From an uncultured Flavobacteriales bacterium (lineage in GTDB: Bacteria; Bacteroidota; Bacteroidia; Flavobacteriales_D; Crocinitomicaceae), in NCBI GenBank assembly GCA_903860985.1, contig CAIOSO010000112.1, positions 1-54,264 of the forward strand: a DNA stretch of 54,264 nt. The letters are read 5' to 3'. Below are positions 10,090 through 19,034 of the stretch, in pieces. The translations under genes were made by a program, and so were the position numbers. A model generated the notes under the pieces. That model searched no databases. It saw only the letters and a list, made by a program, of their open reading frames with translations, and had not been told where the DNA came from. How positions within the stretch are numbered: position 1 is the stretch's first letter; each line of letters starts with the position of its first letter.

Positions 10090-11705
10090 TAAGTCAAAGA
10101 TACCCATTTCTTTTTACTTAATATAACCTTAACAATGGTGCCGAAGAGGATCAGTAGGCAGAAAATAGCGGATAAATTGCCAATATAATCTCCGTGTTTA
10201 GAATAGAAGGTCATATCGTCTAACAGTGGAATGGAATACGTGAAAGCTGCATCTTTCCAATACTTTGTTTCCTTTTTGACACGTCCGAATTCATCAAAAA
10301 CTCCGCTTTTGCCGGTATTCGCACTTCGGATTACCCAACGTCTATTTTCAATGGCGCGCAAAGAAGAAAAGGAAAAATGCTGTTTATATCCCGGCGAATT
10401 TCCCCACCAACCATCGTTGGTAATAACGGTTAAAAAGCGCGCGCCTTGTTTGACTTGTTTCGAAACAAAGTCACCATAAATGGATTCATAACAAACAATC
10501 GGAGCCAGTTTTTCTTTCGCGCGAAAAATTCTCGGTTCCTTTTCAATCCCCAATGTCCCGGATGTTCCGCCGTTTTCGATCGCTAATGTCTCCAAAAAAG
10601 GAAATAAATTCGAGAATGGAATCATCTCTACTCCCGGAACTAGTTTGGACTTGTGAATAAACGATAATTCTCCCTTTTGTGGGATGTACAGGGAACTATT
10701 ATAACTTTCATAGTAGATTCTTTGTCCGGGAATGTACACACTTGCTCGGGAATGTTTGGTGTCAAATAATTCTACGGTTGAAGCTCCGATAAGCAATTCT
10801 GCCTTCCCCCATTTTCTCATTTCGGCTTGAATCAGTGAGAAAAAGGGAAGTCCTGGCAAACGAGACTCGATAAATCCTTGACTAATGGCTGTTTCAGGTC
10901 CAACGACTAAATCAGTGGTGGAATCCACAACGGAATTGGCAAGCTTAAAAAAGCGTTGAAGTTGTTGTTCATTGCTCGTTCCTAAAGCAAACTTCTCGTT
11001 ATAGGGATCTACATTAGGTTGAACGACGGCAACATGGTAGAAATTCGCTCCTTTGTAAAATTGAAGAATTGGTAAGTGGAATAAACTGATCAAAACAGGA
11101 GTGAGTAGGCTGATTGAAGTTCCTAGCAGCCAACTATTCCATATCGTCTCTTTCCTAATCCAAACAGAACGAATCCACAGAAAAACGAAGATATTGACGA
11201 TTAGTACCCAGATACTCCCGCCAAACACTCCCGTGTATTCGTACCATTGAATCCAAGAGGTGCGAATACTGAAAAAGTTCCCAAGCGTTAACCATGGCCA
11301 GGAAAGGTCCCAGTTGAAATGAAAATACTCAAAACTGATCCAAAGTGGAATGAGTGTCCAGAATGCCCACTTGGACTTCAGCCCTTTCTTCACGAAATGA
11401 AAAAGGACAAATGTCAGCGACATGAACAAGGTGTTGAAGACGAAGGCTAATAGGGCGCCAACGAAGGAAGAATTTGCTACCCACCAAGTCGTTCCTAAAT
11501 TGAAGATTAAAAAAGCGATATACGTTTGAAGGAACAAGCGCCATCCACCTTTAGATTTCGCTTGTAAATCTTCAGACAGAAACAAAAGGGGGACAAAGCC
11601 AATAAAAACGAGGGGCGTAATGCTTCCGGTAAAAGGAAAGGAAATGCTCAAAAGGAGTCCTGAACAAAGACTCAATAGGTAACGTTGCGCTCGGGTAAAG
11701 TTCAT
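10089..11705 (-). CDS. lnt: Apolipoprotein N-acyltransferase
   Basis: This enzyme adds the third acyl chain to the N-terminal cysteine of lipoproteins in the inner membrane. The 538-residue protein has several membrane segments in the first 210 residues and a nitrilase-like domain after about 225. The Glu-Lys-Cys triad is visible: Glu271 in VVGPETAIS, Lys352 in FIHKSKLVP, and Cys405 in PIVCYESIYG. A final membrane segment lies near 510-530. Its stop codon overlaps the ATG of the cotH-like gene by one base, which makes it the probable first gene of a four-gene operon that also encodes a lipoprotein. A weak -7 box (TACCTTTA) lies at 11720-11727. Confidence 0.93.
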   Translation of the reverse strand: MNFTRAQRYLLSLCSGLLLSISFPFTGSITPLVFIGFVPLLFLSEDLQAKSKGGWRLFLQTYIAFLIFNLGTTWWVANSSFVGALLAFVFNTLFMSLTFVLFHFVKKGLKSKWAFWTLIPLWISFEYFHFNWDLSWPWLTLGNFFSIRTSWIQWYEYTGVFGGSIWVLIVNIFVFLWIRSVWIRKETIWNSWLLGTSISLLTPVLISLFHLPILQFYKGANFYHVAVVQPNVDPYNEKFALGTSNEQQLQRFFKLANSVVDSTTDLVVGPETAISQGFIESRLPGLPFFSLIQAEMRKWGKAELLIGASTVELFDTKHSRASVYIPGQRIYYESYNSSLYIPQKGELSFIHKSKLVPGVEMIPFSNLFPFLETLAIENGGTSGTLGIEKEPRIFRAKEKLAPIVCYESIYGDFVSKQVKQGARFLTVITNDGWWGNSPGYKQHFSFSSLRAIENRRWVIRSANTGKSGVFDEFGRVKKETKYWKDAAFTYSIPLLDDMTFYSKHGDYIGNLSAIFCLLILFGTIVKVILSKKKWVSLT

Positions 11706-11772
11706 GTAATCTGTTTGAATAAAGGTAGTGAATTTGTCTAAATGAAGGTGTCGCCAATTTCGTGGACAAAAA

Positions 11773-11796
11773 AAAAGACCGCAATTGCGGTCTTTT
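11773..11796. terminator. Palindromic terminator after rpmA
   Basis: A perfect 12-base-arm palindrome (AAAAGACCGCAA and its complement) stands with A and T runs on its two sides, so it could end transcription in either direction. On the minus strand the T run is about ten long. It sits 20 bases after the rpmA stop codon and separates rplU-rpmA from lnt. Confidence 0.85.
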
Positions 11797-11815
11797 CAAT
11801 GATATTATCTGTTTA

Positions 11816-12085
11816 TTATGCAGTTGCAGCTTCAAATGGAACTACAGATACAAATGAACGATTGTCTTTTTTCTTACGAAATTCTACTAAACCATCCGTT
11901 AAAGCAAACAATGTGTGGTCTTTTCCAATTCCAACATTGTTACCTGGGTGATGTTGCGTTCCTCTCTGACGAACAATAATGTTTCCAGAGATTGCTGCTT
12001 GTCCACCAAAAATTTTCACACCTAAGCGTTTGCTATGTGATTCACGACCGTTTTTCGAACTACCGACTCCTTTTTTGTGTGCCAT
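11816..12085 (-). CDS. rpmA: Large ribosomal subunit protein bL27
   Basis: The 89-residue product begins [20 protein letters not shown], which is the standard bL27 N-terminus. It continues with [17 protein letters not shown] and the conserved [17 protein letters not shown] block. The flexible basic N-terminal tail of bL27 reaches the peptidyl-transferase centre. There is no sign of the cleavable N-terminal extension found in Firmicutes. It lies 35 bases downstream of rplU, the usual rplU-rpmA order, and is followed by a strong terminator. The C-terminal VPFEAATA tail is slightly longer than in many homologues. Confidence 0.98.
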   Translation of the reverse strand: MAHKKGVGSSKNGRESHSKRLGVKIFGGQAAISGNIIVRQRGTQHHPGNNVGIGKDHTLFALTDGLVEFRKKKDNRSFVSVVPFEAATA

Positions 12086-12120
12086 GGTTTCTCTATATTA
12101 TATTCCTGAATTCAGGATGT

Positions 12121-12432
12121 TTATGCTTTAATATTTGTAATTGTAATTGCAGTGAACTGCTGACGGTGACCGTTTCTTTTTCTGTAACCTTTTCTACGTT
12201 TCTTTTTGAAAATAATTACTTTGTCTCCTTTCACGTGATCAATTACCGTTGCGGTAATGATTGCGCCTTCTATAGCTGGGGCGCCAAGAGTGATTTTGCC
12301 ATCATTGTCTATTAACATAACACGATCGAATTCTAATTTCTCTCCTGCTTCTGCTGCTAAACGATGAACAAAAACCTTTTGGTCTTTTTGCACCTTAAAC
12401 TGCTGCCCTGCTATCTCTACAATTGCGTACAT
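12121..12432 (-). CDS. rplU: Large ribosomal subunit protein bL21
   Basis: The 103-residue product starts [18 protein letters not shown], typical for bL21, which binds 23S rRNA. The basic segment [18 protein letters not shown] near residues 73-90 is the conserved rRNA-binding part. It is the first gene of the rplU-rpmA operon and has a consensus promoter 41 bases upstream. Length and order are normal. Confidence 0.98.
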   Translation of the reverse strand: MYAIVEIAGQQFKVQKDQKVFVHRLAAEAGEKLEFDRVMLIDNDGKITLGAPAIEGAIITATVIDHVKGDKVIIFKKKRRKGYRKRNGHRQQFTAITITNIKA

Positions 12433-12473
12433 ATAGCTTGATTTAATTTATTAATTCATCCAAAATTGGAGGG

Positions 12474-12504
12474 CAAATATACATATTTAATTTCATATGC
12501 CAAA
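12474..12504 (-). promoter_or_regulatory. Consensus promoter of rplU-rpmA
   Basis: On the minus strand a TTTG -33 element (12504-12501) is followed after 19 bases by TATATTTG (12481-12474), a perfect TAnnTTTG -7 box. The predicted start site leaves a leader of about 35 bases before rplU. Both boxes and the spacing match the primary-sigma promoter consensus of Bacteroidota. Confidence 0.8.
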
Positions 12505-12529
12505 CGATTTCAATCTTTTTCACCAATAA

Positions 12530-13456
12530 TCACCTAGTTTTTGACACTTTTTTAAATAGGAGATGTCCGTAATTTGCGAGAATCACACCAAAAATGACAA
12601 TAAACATCGATAATACTTGTGTTTTCGTTATGCTTTCCTGAAAGTACGTTCCAATAATTACGGCGACAATTGGTATTAGATAGGTTACGCTACTCGCAAA
12701 AAGCGCAGAGGACGATTGAATGATTCCATTAAATAAAAAAACGGCAAATGCGGTCCCAACGACTGCAAGAATGGTGATTGCTACGAAACCGTTCATCGCA
12801 TCGGGATGCCGTTTAAAAACGGAAATCGTATCGAAGGCAAAGAATCCGATGATCGATGGAATAAAAACAGTGGCGAATCCACCAGCGGCGACATGAATGG
12901 GTTTGTAAGCAGAAAGTTTAAACTTGATGGTGTTTAAACTAATACCGTACAGTAAGGTGGCTAATACAATCGCTAACGAAGGAAGGAGTTCCTCAGAATG
13001 TGCAGAAACATCTCCACCAGTGAATACCAAAACCGTGATTCCGCCAAATCCAATAATGGTTCCCATTACCTGAAAGCGCGTAATCTTGTTCGCGAAGAAT
13101 AAAAATCCAACAAGCAAGGTGAAAATAGGTGTAAAGCTGTTCATAATGCCCGCCAATCCGGATGAAATATGTGTTTCTGCATACGTAAACAAAAAGGCAG
13201 GAATGAAATTTCCACATACTCCCACAATGGAAAAATAGCGCAGGTCTTTTCGGTCTTTTACTTTCCTCAATACTTGAATAGAAAAAGGGAGAAGGACGAG
13301 TCCGGCAATGAGCATGCGCATCGCCCCAACTTGTGTGGAAGAAAAAATTGCCTCATGTTGCTCATTGAACATGCCCTTTTTCATGAGGATAAATGAACTA
13401 CCCCAGATACAGGCGAGTAAGACGAGTAACAACCAACTTTTCAAATTGCTTTTCAT
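12530..13456 (-). CDS. EamA/DMT-family transporter
   Basis: The 308-residue protein has about ten hydrophobic segments arranged as two homologous halves, as in EamA (drug/metabolite transporter) proteins. ACIWGSSFILMKKG at the N-terminus is the typical start of the first repeat, and the second half begins near residue 155 with LYGISLNTIKFKLS. The family exports amino acids, nucleobases or other metabolites; the substrate cannot be predicted. It is a single gene transcribed away from the mraZ operon, and a TACTTTTG -7 box ends four bases before its ATG. Confidence 0.9.
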   Translation of the reverse strand: MKSNLKSWLLLVLLACIWGSSFILMKKGMFNEQHEAIFSSTQVGAMRMLIAGLVLLPFSIQVLRKVKDRKDLRYFSIVGVCGNFIPAFLFTYAETHISSGLAGIMNSFTPIFTLLVGFLFFANKITRFQVMGTIIGFGGITVLVFTGGDVSAHSEELLPSLAIVLATLLYGISLNTIKFKLSAYKPIHVAAGGFATVFIPSIIGFFAFDTISVFKRHPDAMNGFVAITILAVVGTAFAVFLFNGIIQSSSALFASSVTYLIPIVAVIIGTYFQESITKTQVLSMFIVIFGVILANYGHLLFKKVSKTR

Positions 13457-13460
13457 GGGA

Positions 13461-13468
13461 CAAAAGTA
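13461..13468 (-). promoter_or_regulatory. -7 box immediately before the EamA transporter gene
   Basis: The minus strand reads TACTTTTG, matching TAnnTTTG, and ends only four bases before the ATG at 13456. Transcription would start at or next to the start codon. No perfect TTTG -33 element is visible; a TTTC-like element occurs near the expected place. Confidence 0.55.
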
Positions 13469-13530
13469 CGCATTATTTCAGGCTTGAAATTGTGTATAAA
13501 CAAGGGAAATGAACACAGTGTTAAAAAGTC

Positions 13531-13546
13531 TCCCACATATTCCCAC
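13531..13546 (-). promoter_or_regulatory. Upstream MraZ-box-like tandem repeat (GTGGGA twice)
   Basis: The plus strand has TCCCAC at 13531 and again at 13541, which is GTGGGA twice with a 10-base period on the minus strand. This is TGGGA-N5-TGGGA, the same layout as the MraZ target described in E. coli (TGGGN repeats with 5-base spacers). It lies about 45 bases upstream of the -33 box of the dcw promoter. Binding by MraZ is inference. Confidence 0.5.
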
Positions 13547-13591
13547 AATTTCGATTAAACATAGTTATATAAAGGCTTTTTGAAAATAAAT

Positions 13592-13622
13592 TTTGTTTAA
13601 AACGAAACATATAATACCTTTG
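13592..13622 (+). promoter_or_regulatory. Promoter of the mraZ/dcw operon
   Basis: A TTTG -33 element (13592-13595) and TACCTTTG -7 box (13615-13622) are separated by 19 bases, an exact fit to the Bacteroidota consensus. The predicted start site near 13629 gives a leader of about 70 bases that contains the GTGGTA repeats. No other strong promoter was seen within the operon. Confidence 0.8.
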
Positions 13623-13654
13623 AACGTTAGAAGTTATTAACATTTAAAAATCCA

Positions 13655-13680
13655 GTGGTAAAAAGTGGTAGAAATCCACT
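13655..13680 (+). promoter_or_regulatory. MraZ-box-like repeats in the mraZ leader (GTGGTA twice)
   Basis: GTGGTA occurs at 13655-13660 and 13665-13670, a 10-base period, followed in the next period by the inverted version TCCACT at 13675-13680. MraZ is known to bind direct repeats with this period upstream of its own gene. The place between promoter and start codon would allow autorepression by blocking polymerase. Assignment rests on spacing and position. Confidence 0.6.
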
Positions 13681-13701
13681 AATTTTACCCATTATAAAGC
13701 T

Positions 13702-14160
13702 ATGGCAGGATTAGTAGGAGAATTTGAAGTGAAATTGGATGAAAAAGGCCGATTTCTTTTGCCTTCCGGATTACGGAAGCAACTTCCTCCTGCGTCCCAG
13801 CGAGATTTCATGTTGAATAAAGGATTTGAAGATTGTTTAACGCTTTATCCGCTTTCCGATTGGGAGCAGATCAGCGCGAAACTTTCTAAATTGAATTTGT
13901 TTAAACCGCAAAATCGAATGTTCTATCGTTTGTTCCATCAAGGGGCTAAACAATTGGCATTAGATAATGCAGGTCGACTTTTGATTCCTATTGCACACAT
14001 GGATCGTGTGGGATTGGTTTCTGAAGTGATGCTTATCGCATACAACGACAGAATTGAAATCTGGGACAAATCCAAATACTTCAATATGATTGAAGGAAAC
14101 ATGGCTGATTTCGCTGATTTGGCGGATGAAGTAATGGGTGATTTGGACAATGGAGCATAA
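13702..14160 (+). CDS. mraZ: Transcriptional regulator MraZ
   Basis: The 152-residue protein is the first gene of the dcw operon and represses or modulates it in bacteria where it has been studied. It has two tandem AbrB-like half-domains, with the signature DEKGRFLLPSGLR at about 13-25 and DNAGRLLIP near 90. MraZ forms ring-shaped oligomers that grip several DNA repeats at once, which suits the spaced GTGG(G/T)A repeats in front of it. Its end overlaps the rsmH start by 11 bases. Length is normal for the family. Confidence 0.96.
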   Translation: MAGLVGEFEVKLDEKGRFLLPSGLRKQLPPASQRDFMLNKGFEDCLTLYPLSDWEQISAKLSKLNLFKPQNRMFYRLFHQGAKQLALDNAGRLLIPIAHMDRVGLVSEVMLIAYNDRIEIWDKSKYFNMIEGNMADFADLADEVMGDLDNGA

Positions 14161-15064
14161 TACAAACTATCACATACCGGTTCTTTTTAAAGAAAGTATA
14201 GATGCATTGGACATTCGTCCAGATGGCATTTATGTGGATGTTACTTTCGGTGGTGGTGGACACGCTCGTGCTATTTTCAATCAATTATCGGATTCGGGTC
14301 AATTAATCGTTTTCGATCAGGATGCTGATGCAAAGAAAAATGCATGGGAAGCTCCGAACTTCCATTTTGTCGCAGCGAATTTTTCGTTCCTCAAAAATCA
14401 CCTACAACTATTGCGTTTTCAACAAGTGGATGGTGTTTTTGCAGACCTTGGTGTTTCGTCCCATCAATTCGATACCGGCGAACGAGGATTCTCGATTCGT
14501 GAAAGCGCACCGTTGGACATGCGCATGAATCAACAGTCTGGTAAATCTGCCCATCATGTAGTAAACGAATACGAGGAGCATGAACTCATTCGCATTTTTA
14601 GAAATTTTGGCGAGTTGAAAAATGCACGTAGCATCGCTTCGGAAATCATTCGTAAAAGAGCCGATGGCGTCATTGAAACAACAGGGGATTTAATGCACAT
14701 GTTGAAGCGTTTTGCACCCAAATTTAAAGATCATAAATTTTACGCTCAGGTTTTCCAAGCCATACGCATTGAGGTAAATCAAGAATTAAAAGTGCTCGAA
14801 GACATGCTTAGTCAAGCAGCGGAAGTATTAGCTCCGGGTGGAAGATTGGTGGTGATTTCTTATCACTCATTAGAAGATCGATTAGTGAAAAATTTCATGA
14901 AGCGTGGTTCAGTCACTGGTGAAATAGAAAAAGACTTTTTTGGAAATGTGCAAAAACCACTCACGGAAATCATTCGACATCCCCTTGTTTCTTCGGATGA
15001 AGAGAATGAACAAAACCCGCGAGCACGAAGTGCGAAATTAAGAATTGCTGAAAAGAATGCATGA
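14150..15064 (+). CDS. rsmH: 16S rRNA (cytosine-1402 N4)-methyltransferase
   Basis: RsmH methylates C1402 in the decoding centre of 16S rRNA with S-adenosylmethionine. The start MEHNTNYHIPVLFKESI at 14150 matches the family and overlaps mraZ by 11 bases; a GTG four codons upstream is less likely. The binding motif VDVTFGGGGHARAI lies near residues 26-40, and ADLGVSSHQFD and RGFSIRESAPLDMRM follow, as in all RsmH proteins. The product of 304 residues has normal length. The gene is second in the dcw operon, as usual. Confidence 0.97.
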   Translation: MEHNTNYHIPVLFKESIDALDIRPDGIYVDVTFGGGGHARAIFNQLSDSGQLIVFDQDADAKKNAWEAPNFHFVAANFSFLKNHLQLLRFQQVDGVFADLGVSSHQFDTGERGFSIRESAPLDMRMNQQSGKSAHHVVNEYEEHELIRIFRNFGELKNARSIASEIIRKRADGVIETTGDLMHMLKRFAPKFKDHKFYAQVFQAIRIEVNQELKVLEDMLSQAAEVLAPGGRLVVISYHSLEDRLVKNFMKRGSVTGEIEKDFFGNVQKPLTEIIRHPLVSSDEENEQNPRARSAKLRIAEKNA

Positions 15065-15464
15065 AGATGAATACATAGTAGGTGGTAAATCACCAAAAGC
15101 GGACAAGCCGAAACCTGCGCAGCGCGAAAAACGAACGGCGAAAGCTTCCGCATTTACTCAAATTTTAAATGGAGACTTTCTTACCAAAGAATTTGTGTTG
15201 AATAATTTGAATTACATCTTCTTCATCATGTTTTTATTAATCCTACTCGTTGCAAAAGGATATTACGGGAAACAAGTCAACAAAGACTTAGACAATGCGC
15301 AAAGAGAATTGGATCAAAATGCGGCTGAATACATTGAAGCTAAAGCTAGATTAGAACTAAGAACAAGAAGGTACAAACTTGCTGAAAAACTGGAAACGAG
15401 AGAAATAAAAGAAACAAAAAACGCAACGAAAGTCATTCGTTTGAAACGAAAAGAGAATGAGTAA
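15057..15464 (+). CDS. ftsL: FtsL-like cell-division membrane protein
   Basis: The gene sits between rsmH and ftsI, where ftsL is found. The 135-residue product has a charged cytoplasmic N-terminus of about 50 residues, one membrane segment (NYIFFIMFLLILLVAKGYYG, about 54-73) and a periplasmic coiled-coil helix rich in Glu, Lys and Arg. That is the FtsL layout, although sequence identity between phyla is low. The ATG at 15057 overlaps rsmH by eight bases and an ATG overlaps into ftsI by eight more. It would hold FtsI/FtsW in the division complex. Identification rests mainly on position and topology. Confidence 0.8.
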   Translation: MHEDEYIVGGKSPKADKPKPAQREKRTAKASAFTQILNGDFLTKEFVLNNLNYIFFIMFLLILLVAKGYYGKQVNKDLDNAQRELDQNAAEYIEAKARLELRTRRYKLAEKLETREIKETKNATKVIRLKRKENE

Positions 15465-17568
15465 GGACCTAGATAAAAAATACTTAAAACGTCGTGCCTT
15501 TACGATTTACTTCACCTTCGTGTTGTTGATTATAACTGTATTGTATTCTACCGCTAAACTTCAAATCGAAGGACGAAGTAGCCTGTTCAATGATGTAGAT
15601 AAAAAATTACCGGTTCAAATTGTTAAAAGAGTTCCTCGAATGGGCGAAATATTGGACATGAATGGCATTCCATTCGTAACCTCAGTTACGTTCTATGACA
15701 TCCACATGGATCCAACCGTGGTTGAACAAAAACTGTTTGATTCAGATTTGGCTGGACTCGCAGCTGGATTACATAGAATGTATCCTGATAAGAGAGTACG
15801 CGACTATGAAAACGAAATTCGCAGCGCCCGTGAAAATAAGTCTCGTTACCTATTGATTCGCAAACGTGTGACAAATGATGAGCGTAAAATGCTCAATAAA
15901 CTTCCGATTTTCAAAGAAGGTCAAATGAAAGGTGGGATTATCGATAATGAGGAAACCATTCTTCGTAAGAAACCTTATGGAAACTTGTTAAGTCGGACAC
16001 TGGGTTACTACAAAAACGATAAAAAAGAACTAAAAGTTGGCATCGAAGGTGCTTTCTACCATTACCTGAAAGGAGAGGACGGGGAAGAACTCGAACAACG
16101 AATTTCTTCAGGCTGGAAAAAAACAGGTAAAATTATTAAGGATGCGGTCGAAGGAGCCAATGTGATCACTTCCATTGACAAAGAAATTCAAGAAGTTGCA
16201 CATTCGGAATTGGAGAAGCAAATGATTCATATGAATGCGCAAGAAGGATGTGTGATCGTGATGGATGTGAAAACAGGTTTCGTTCGTGCGATTGCTAATT
16301 TGTCCAAACAGGTAAAAGGCAATTATGCAGAATCGTACAATTTTGCCATTGGGAATGCAGAAGTCCCTGGTTCAACCTACAAGTTAGCTTCCATAATGGC
16401 CGGACTCGAGGATGAGAAGTTTAAAATCACGGACAAAGTGAATGCGAATGGATCTTATTTCATCGCTGGAGGGAAATTGTCCGATTCCAATCATGGAATG
16501 GGGTATGGGAACATCACCATCAAAAAAGCCTTTGAGAAATCTTCGAATGTCATCGCGCAAATCATGTATCGAGCGTACCGTTCGGAACCTCAAAAATTCT
16601 TGGATCGCTTGGCTCAATTTGGACTAACCGAAAAATTAGGCATCGATATCGAAGGGGAGAAAAGACCATTTGTTCCGCAACCAGGAACTCAGGGTTGGTC
16701 GGCCATGTCCATTCCTTGGATGTCCATTGGATACGAATTAAAACAATCCCCGCTTCAAACCTTGGCATTTTACAATGCAGTTGCCAACAATGGAACATTT
16801 GTCCGTCCACAATTCGTTCAACAAATAAAACGATCAGGTCACGTCGTTAAAACGTTTAAACCGGTTATCATCAAAGATCAAATCTGTTCGAAAAATACGC
16901 TTGCAATCATGAGGTCCTGCTTGGAGGGAGTAATGATCAATGGAACTGGTCACGATTTGAAAAGTTCATTTTTCACCATTGCCGGAAAAACGGGAACGGC
17001 GAAACTTGTGGGGGATAATAAACAATACAACGATGAGAAAATGAGTTTCTATCAAGCTTCTTTCGTTGGTTATTTCCCAGCTAATAAGCCGATTTATTCT
17101 TGCATCGTTGTTATTTCAAAGCCGAAAAGAGAGTATTACGGCGCAAGAGTTTCCGGAACGGTATTCGCTGAAATCGCCAACAAAGTATACGCATCTGCCC
17201 TACAATACCACAGAGCGGTCAACGCTAAAAGTGCCGTCAAATCATCAGATCTTCCAAAAGTGAAGGCTGCTTCTAATAGCGACATTACTCAAATACTAAG
17301 GTCCTTTAATCTTCGCTACCAATTAAATGACGACACAGAATGGATTCAGTCTGACACATTGAAAGGTTCAATCCATTTAAATCGTAAAAAAATTCACAAA
17401 AAATTAGTCCCTGATGTTTCTGGTCTCACCGCAAAGGATGCCATCTATTTGTTGGAGTCCGCGGGAATGATCGTGCGAATGCAAGGTAAAGGGGTCGTGA
17501 AATCACAGTCGGTTTCGGCTGGAAATCCGCTAGTGAAAGGACAATTAATTAAAATCACATTAAACTAA
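15457..17568 (+). CDS. ftsI: Septal peptidoglycan transpeptidase FtsI (class B PBP) with PASTA domain
   Basis: The 703-residue protein crosslinks septal peptidoglycan. One membrane helix lies at about 14-32. The penicillin-binding domain shows all three active-site motifs: Ser306-Thr-Tyr-Lys309 with the acylated serine, Ser362-Ser-Asn364, and Lys511-Thr-Gly-Thr514. A single PASTA domain (LVPDVSGLTAKDAIYLLESA onward) covers about 645-703. PASTA domains on FtsI are common in Bacteroidota and Gram-positives and absent in E. coli. The start overlaps the ftsL-like gene by eight bases, and murE follows after one base. Confidence 0.96.
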   Translation: MSKDLDKKYLKRRAFTIYFTFVLLIITVLYSTAKLQIEGRSSLFNDVDKKLPVQIVKRVPRMGEILDMNGIPFVTSVTFYDIHMDPTVVEQKLFDSDLAGLAAGLHRMYPDKRVRDYENEIRSARENKSRYLLIRKRVTNDERKMLNKLPIFKEGQMKGGIIDNEETILRKKPYGNLLSRTLGYYKNDKKELKVGIEGAFYHYLKGEDGEELEQRISSGWKKTGKIIKDAVEGANVITSIDKEIQEVAHSELEKQMIHMNAQEGCVIVMDVKTGFVRAIANLSKQVKGNYAESYNFAIGNAEVPGSTYKLASIMAGLEDEKFKITDKVNANGSYFIAGGKLSDSNHGMGYGNITIKKAFEKSSNVIAQIMYRAYRSEPQKFLDRLAQFGLTEKLGIDIEGEKRPFVPQPGTQGWSAMSIPWMSIGYELKQSPLQTLAFYNAVANNGTFVRPQFVQQIKRSGHVVKTFKPVIIKDQICSKNTLAIMRSCLEGVMINGTGHDLKSSFFTIAGKTGTAKLVGDNKQYNDEKMSFYQASFVGYFPANKPIYSCIVVISKPKREYYGARVSGTVFAEIANKVYASALQYHRAVNAKSAVKSSDLPKVKAASNSDITQILRSFNLRYQLNDDTEWIQSDTLKGSIHLNRKKIHKKLVPDVSGLTAKDAIYLLESAGMIVRMQGKGVVKSQSVSAGNPLVKGQLIKITLN

Positions 17569-17569
17569 T

Positions 17570-19030
17570 ATGAAATCGCTTTCTTCCATTTTAAAGCAAA
17601 CATCCTTTGAGTTGACTCAAGGTGATTTGGCGATGGAAATTTCTTCTTTGACTTTCGATTCTCGTAAAGCGGAGGAGGGAAGTGTTTTTATTGCCATCGT
17701 TGGCACGTTGTCAAATGGACACGATTTTGTGCAATCCGCTTATGAATTTGGTTGTCGTGCCTTTGTGGTGGAGCAAAACGTGAGTCTTCCGTCTGATGCA
17801 ACAATCATTCACGTTTCGAAAACGGATCGTGCCTTGGCAGAATTGGCGTGTGCATTTTATGATCAACCGTCCAAGGAATTAAAGTTAGTTGGCATCACAG
17901 GAACGAATGGAAAAACGACTACAACAACCTTGCTTCACGATTTATTTACGAGCCTTGGTAATTCTTGTGGACTGATTTCAACGGTAGTGAATAAAATTGG
18001 AACAGTGACAAGTCCTTCGACACACACCACTCCAGATCCAATTCGCTTAAATGCGCTACTACGCAACATGGTCGAACAAGGGTGTTCCCATTGTTTTATG
18101 GAAGTGAGCTCACATGCCATTCATCAACAACGAATTCATGGGATTTCTTTCACCGGTGCAGTATTCACGAACATCACTCACGATCACCTAGATTACCACA
18201 AAACATTCGCGGAGTACATCCGAGTGAAAAAACAGTTTTTCGATGACCTTGGTCCTGAATCGTTTGCCTTGATTAACGGAGATGACCGCAACGGTTCTGT
18301 TATGCTGCAAAATACGAAAGCAGAAAAAAGAAGCTTCGCGTTGAAAACACCTTCCGACTTTAAAGGCAAAGTCTTGGAAAATGAAATTTCTGGATTAACC
18401 TTAACCATCAACAATGTGGAACTTTGTTCCCGATTAGTTGGTGAGTTTAATGCACTGAACTTATTGGCTGTGTACGGCGTTAGTACCCTCCTCGGACTTG
18501 ATTCTATGGATGTTTTGAGAGGAATGAGCAACTTGGCTTCTGTAGAAGGAAGATTTCAATACATCCGAAGTCAAGGTGGAATCACAGCAATCATCGACTA
18601 CGCACACACACCAGATGCCTTGGAAAACGTATTGAATACGATTTCAGCGATTCGTAAAGAAGGACAAAAAGTGATTTCCGTAGTTGGCTGTGGTGGAGAT
18701 CGAGACCGCGATAAACGTCCAGTGATGGCTTCTATTGCTGCGAAAAAAAGCCAACAAGTAATTTTGACTTCCGACAATCCGAGAACAGAAGATCCAATGC
18801 ACATCCTTCAAGAGATGGAAGTTGGATTATCCGACGAAAACCGTTCCCATTCATTAACGATTGTTGACCGTGCTCAAGCAATTAAAACAGCCATTATGCT
18901 GGCGCAAGCGGGTGACATTCTATTAATCGCAGGGAAAGGACACGAAAAATATCAAGAAATCAACGGAGTCAAACACGACTTTGATGATTTCCAATTAACA
19001 GAAGAATTTTTTAATCAATTGAAAAAATAA
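17570..19030 (+). CDS. murE: UDP-MurNAc-tripeptide ligase MurE
   Basis: MurE adds the third residue to UDP-MurNAc-L-Ala-D-Glu in the cytoplasm using ATP. The P-loop [11 protein letters not shown] covers residues 108-118, and HTTPDPIRL and the downstream SSHAIHQQR segments are typical. Asp-Asn-Pro-Arg at 402-405 is the signature for meso-diaminopimelate, so the cell wall is predicted to be DAP-type. The gene begins one base after ftsI ends. At 486 residues it has normal length. Confidence 0.97.
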   Translation: MKSLSSILKQTSFELTQGDLAMEISSLTFDSRKAEEGSVFIAIVGTLSNGHDFVQSAYEFGCRAFVVEQNVSLPSDATIIHVSKTDRALAELACAFYDQPSKELKLVGITGTNGKTTTTTLLHDLFTSLGNSCGLISTVVNKIGTVTSPSTHTTPDPIRLNALLRNMVEQGCSHCFMEVSSHAIHQQRIHGISFTGAVFTNITHDHLDYHKTFAEYIRVKKQFFDDLGPESFALINGDDRNGSVMLQNTKAEKRSFALKTPSDFKGKVLENEISGLTLTINNVELCSRLVGEFNALNLLAVYGVSTLLGLDSMDVLRGMSNLASVEGRFQYIRSQGGITAIIDYAHTPDALENVLNTISAIRKEGQKVISVVGCGGDRDRDKRPVMASIAAKKSQQVILTSDNPRTEDPMHILQEMEVGLSDENRSHSLTIVDRAQAIKTAIMLAQAGDILLIAGKGHEKYQEINGVKHDFDDFQLTEEFFNQLKK

Positions 19031-19034
19031 TCAG

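Noticed and set aside
11572-12315. Open frames opposite rpmA, rplU and lnt
   Set aside because: They run through well-conserved ribosomal protein and lnt genes in other frames, cross the terminator, and lack known motifs.
13664-13680. AGTGG-N7-CCACT hairpin as an RNA control element
   Set aside because: A five-pair stem is weak; the 10-base periodicity with the preceding repeat is better explained by protein binding.
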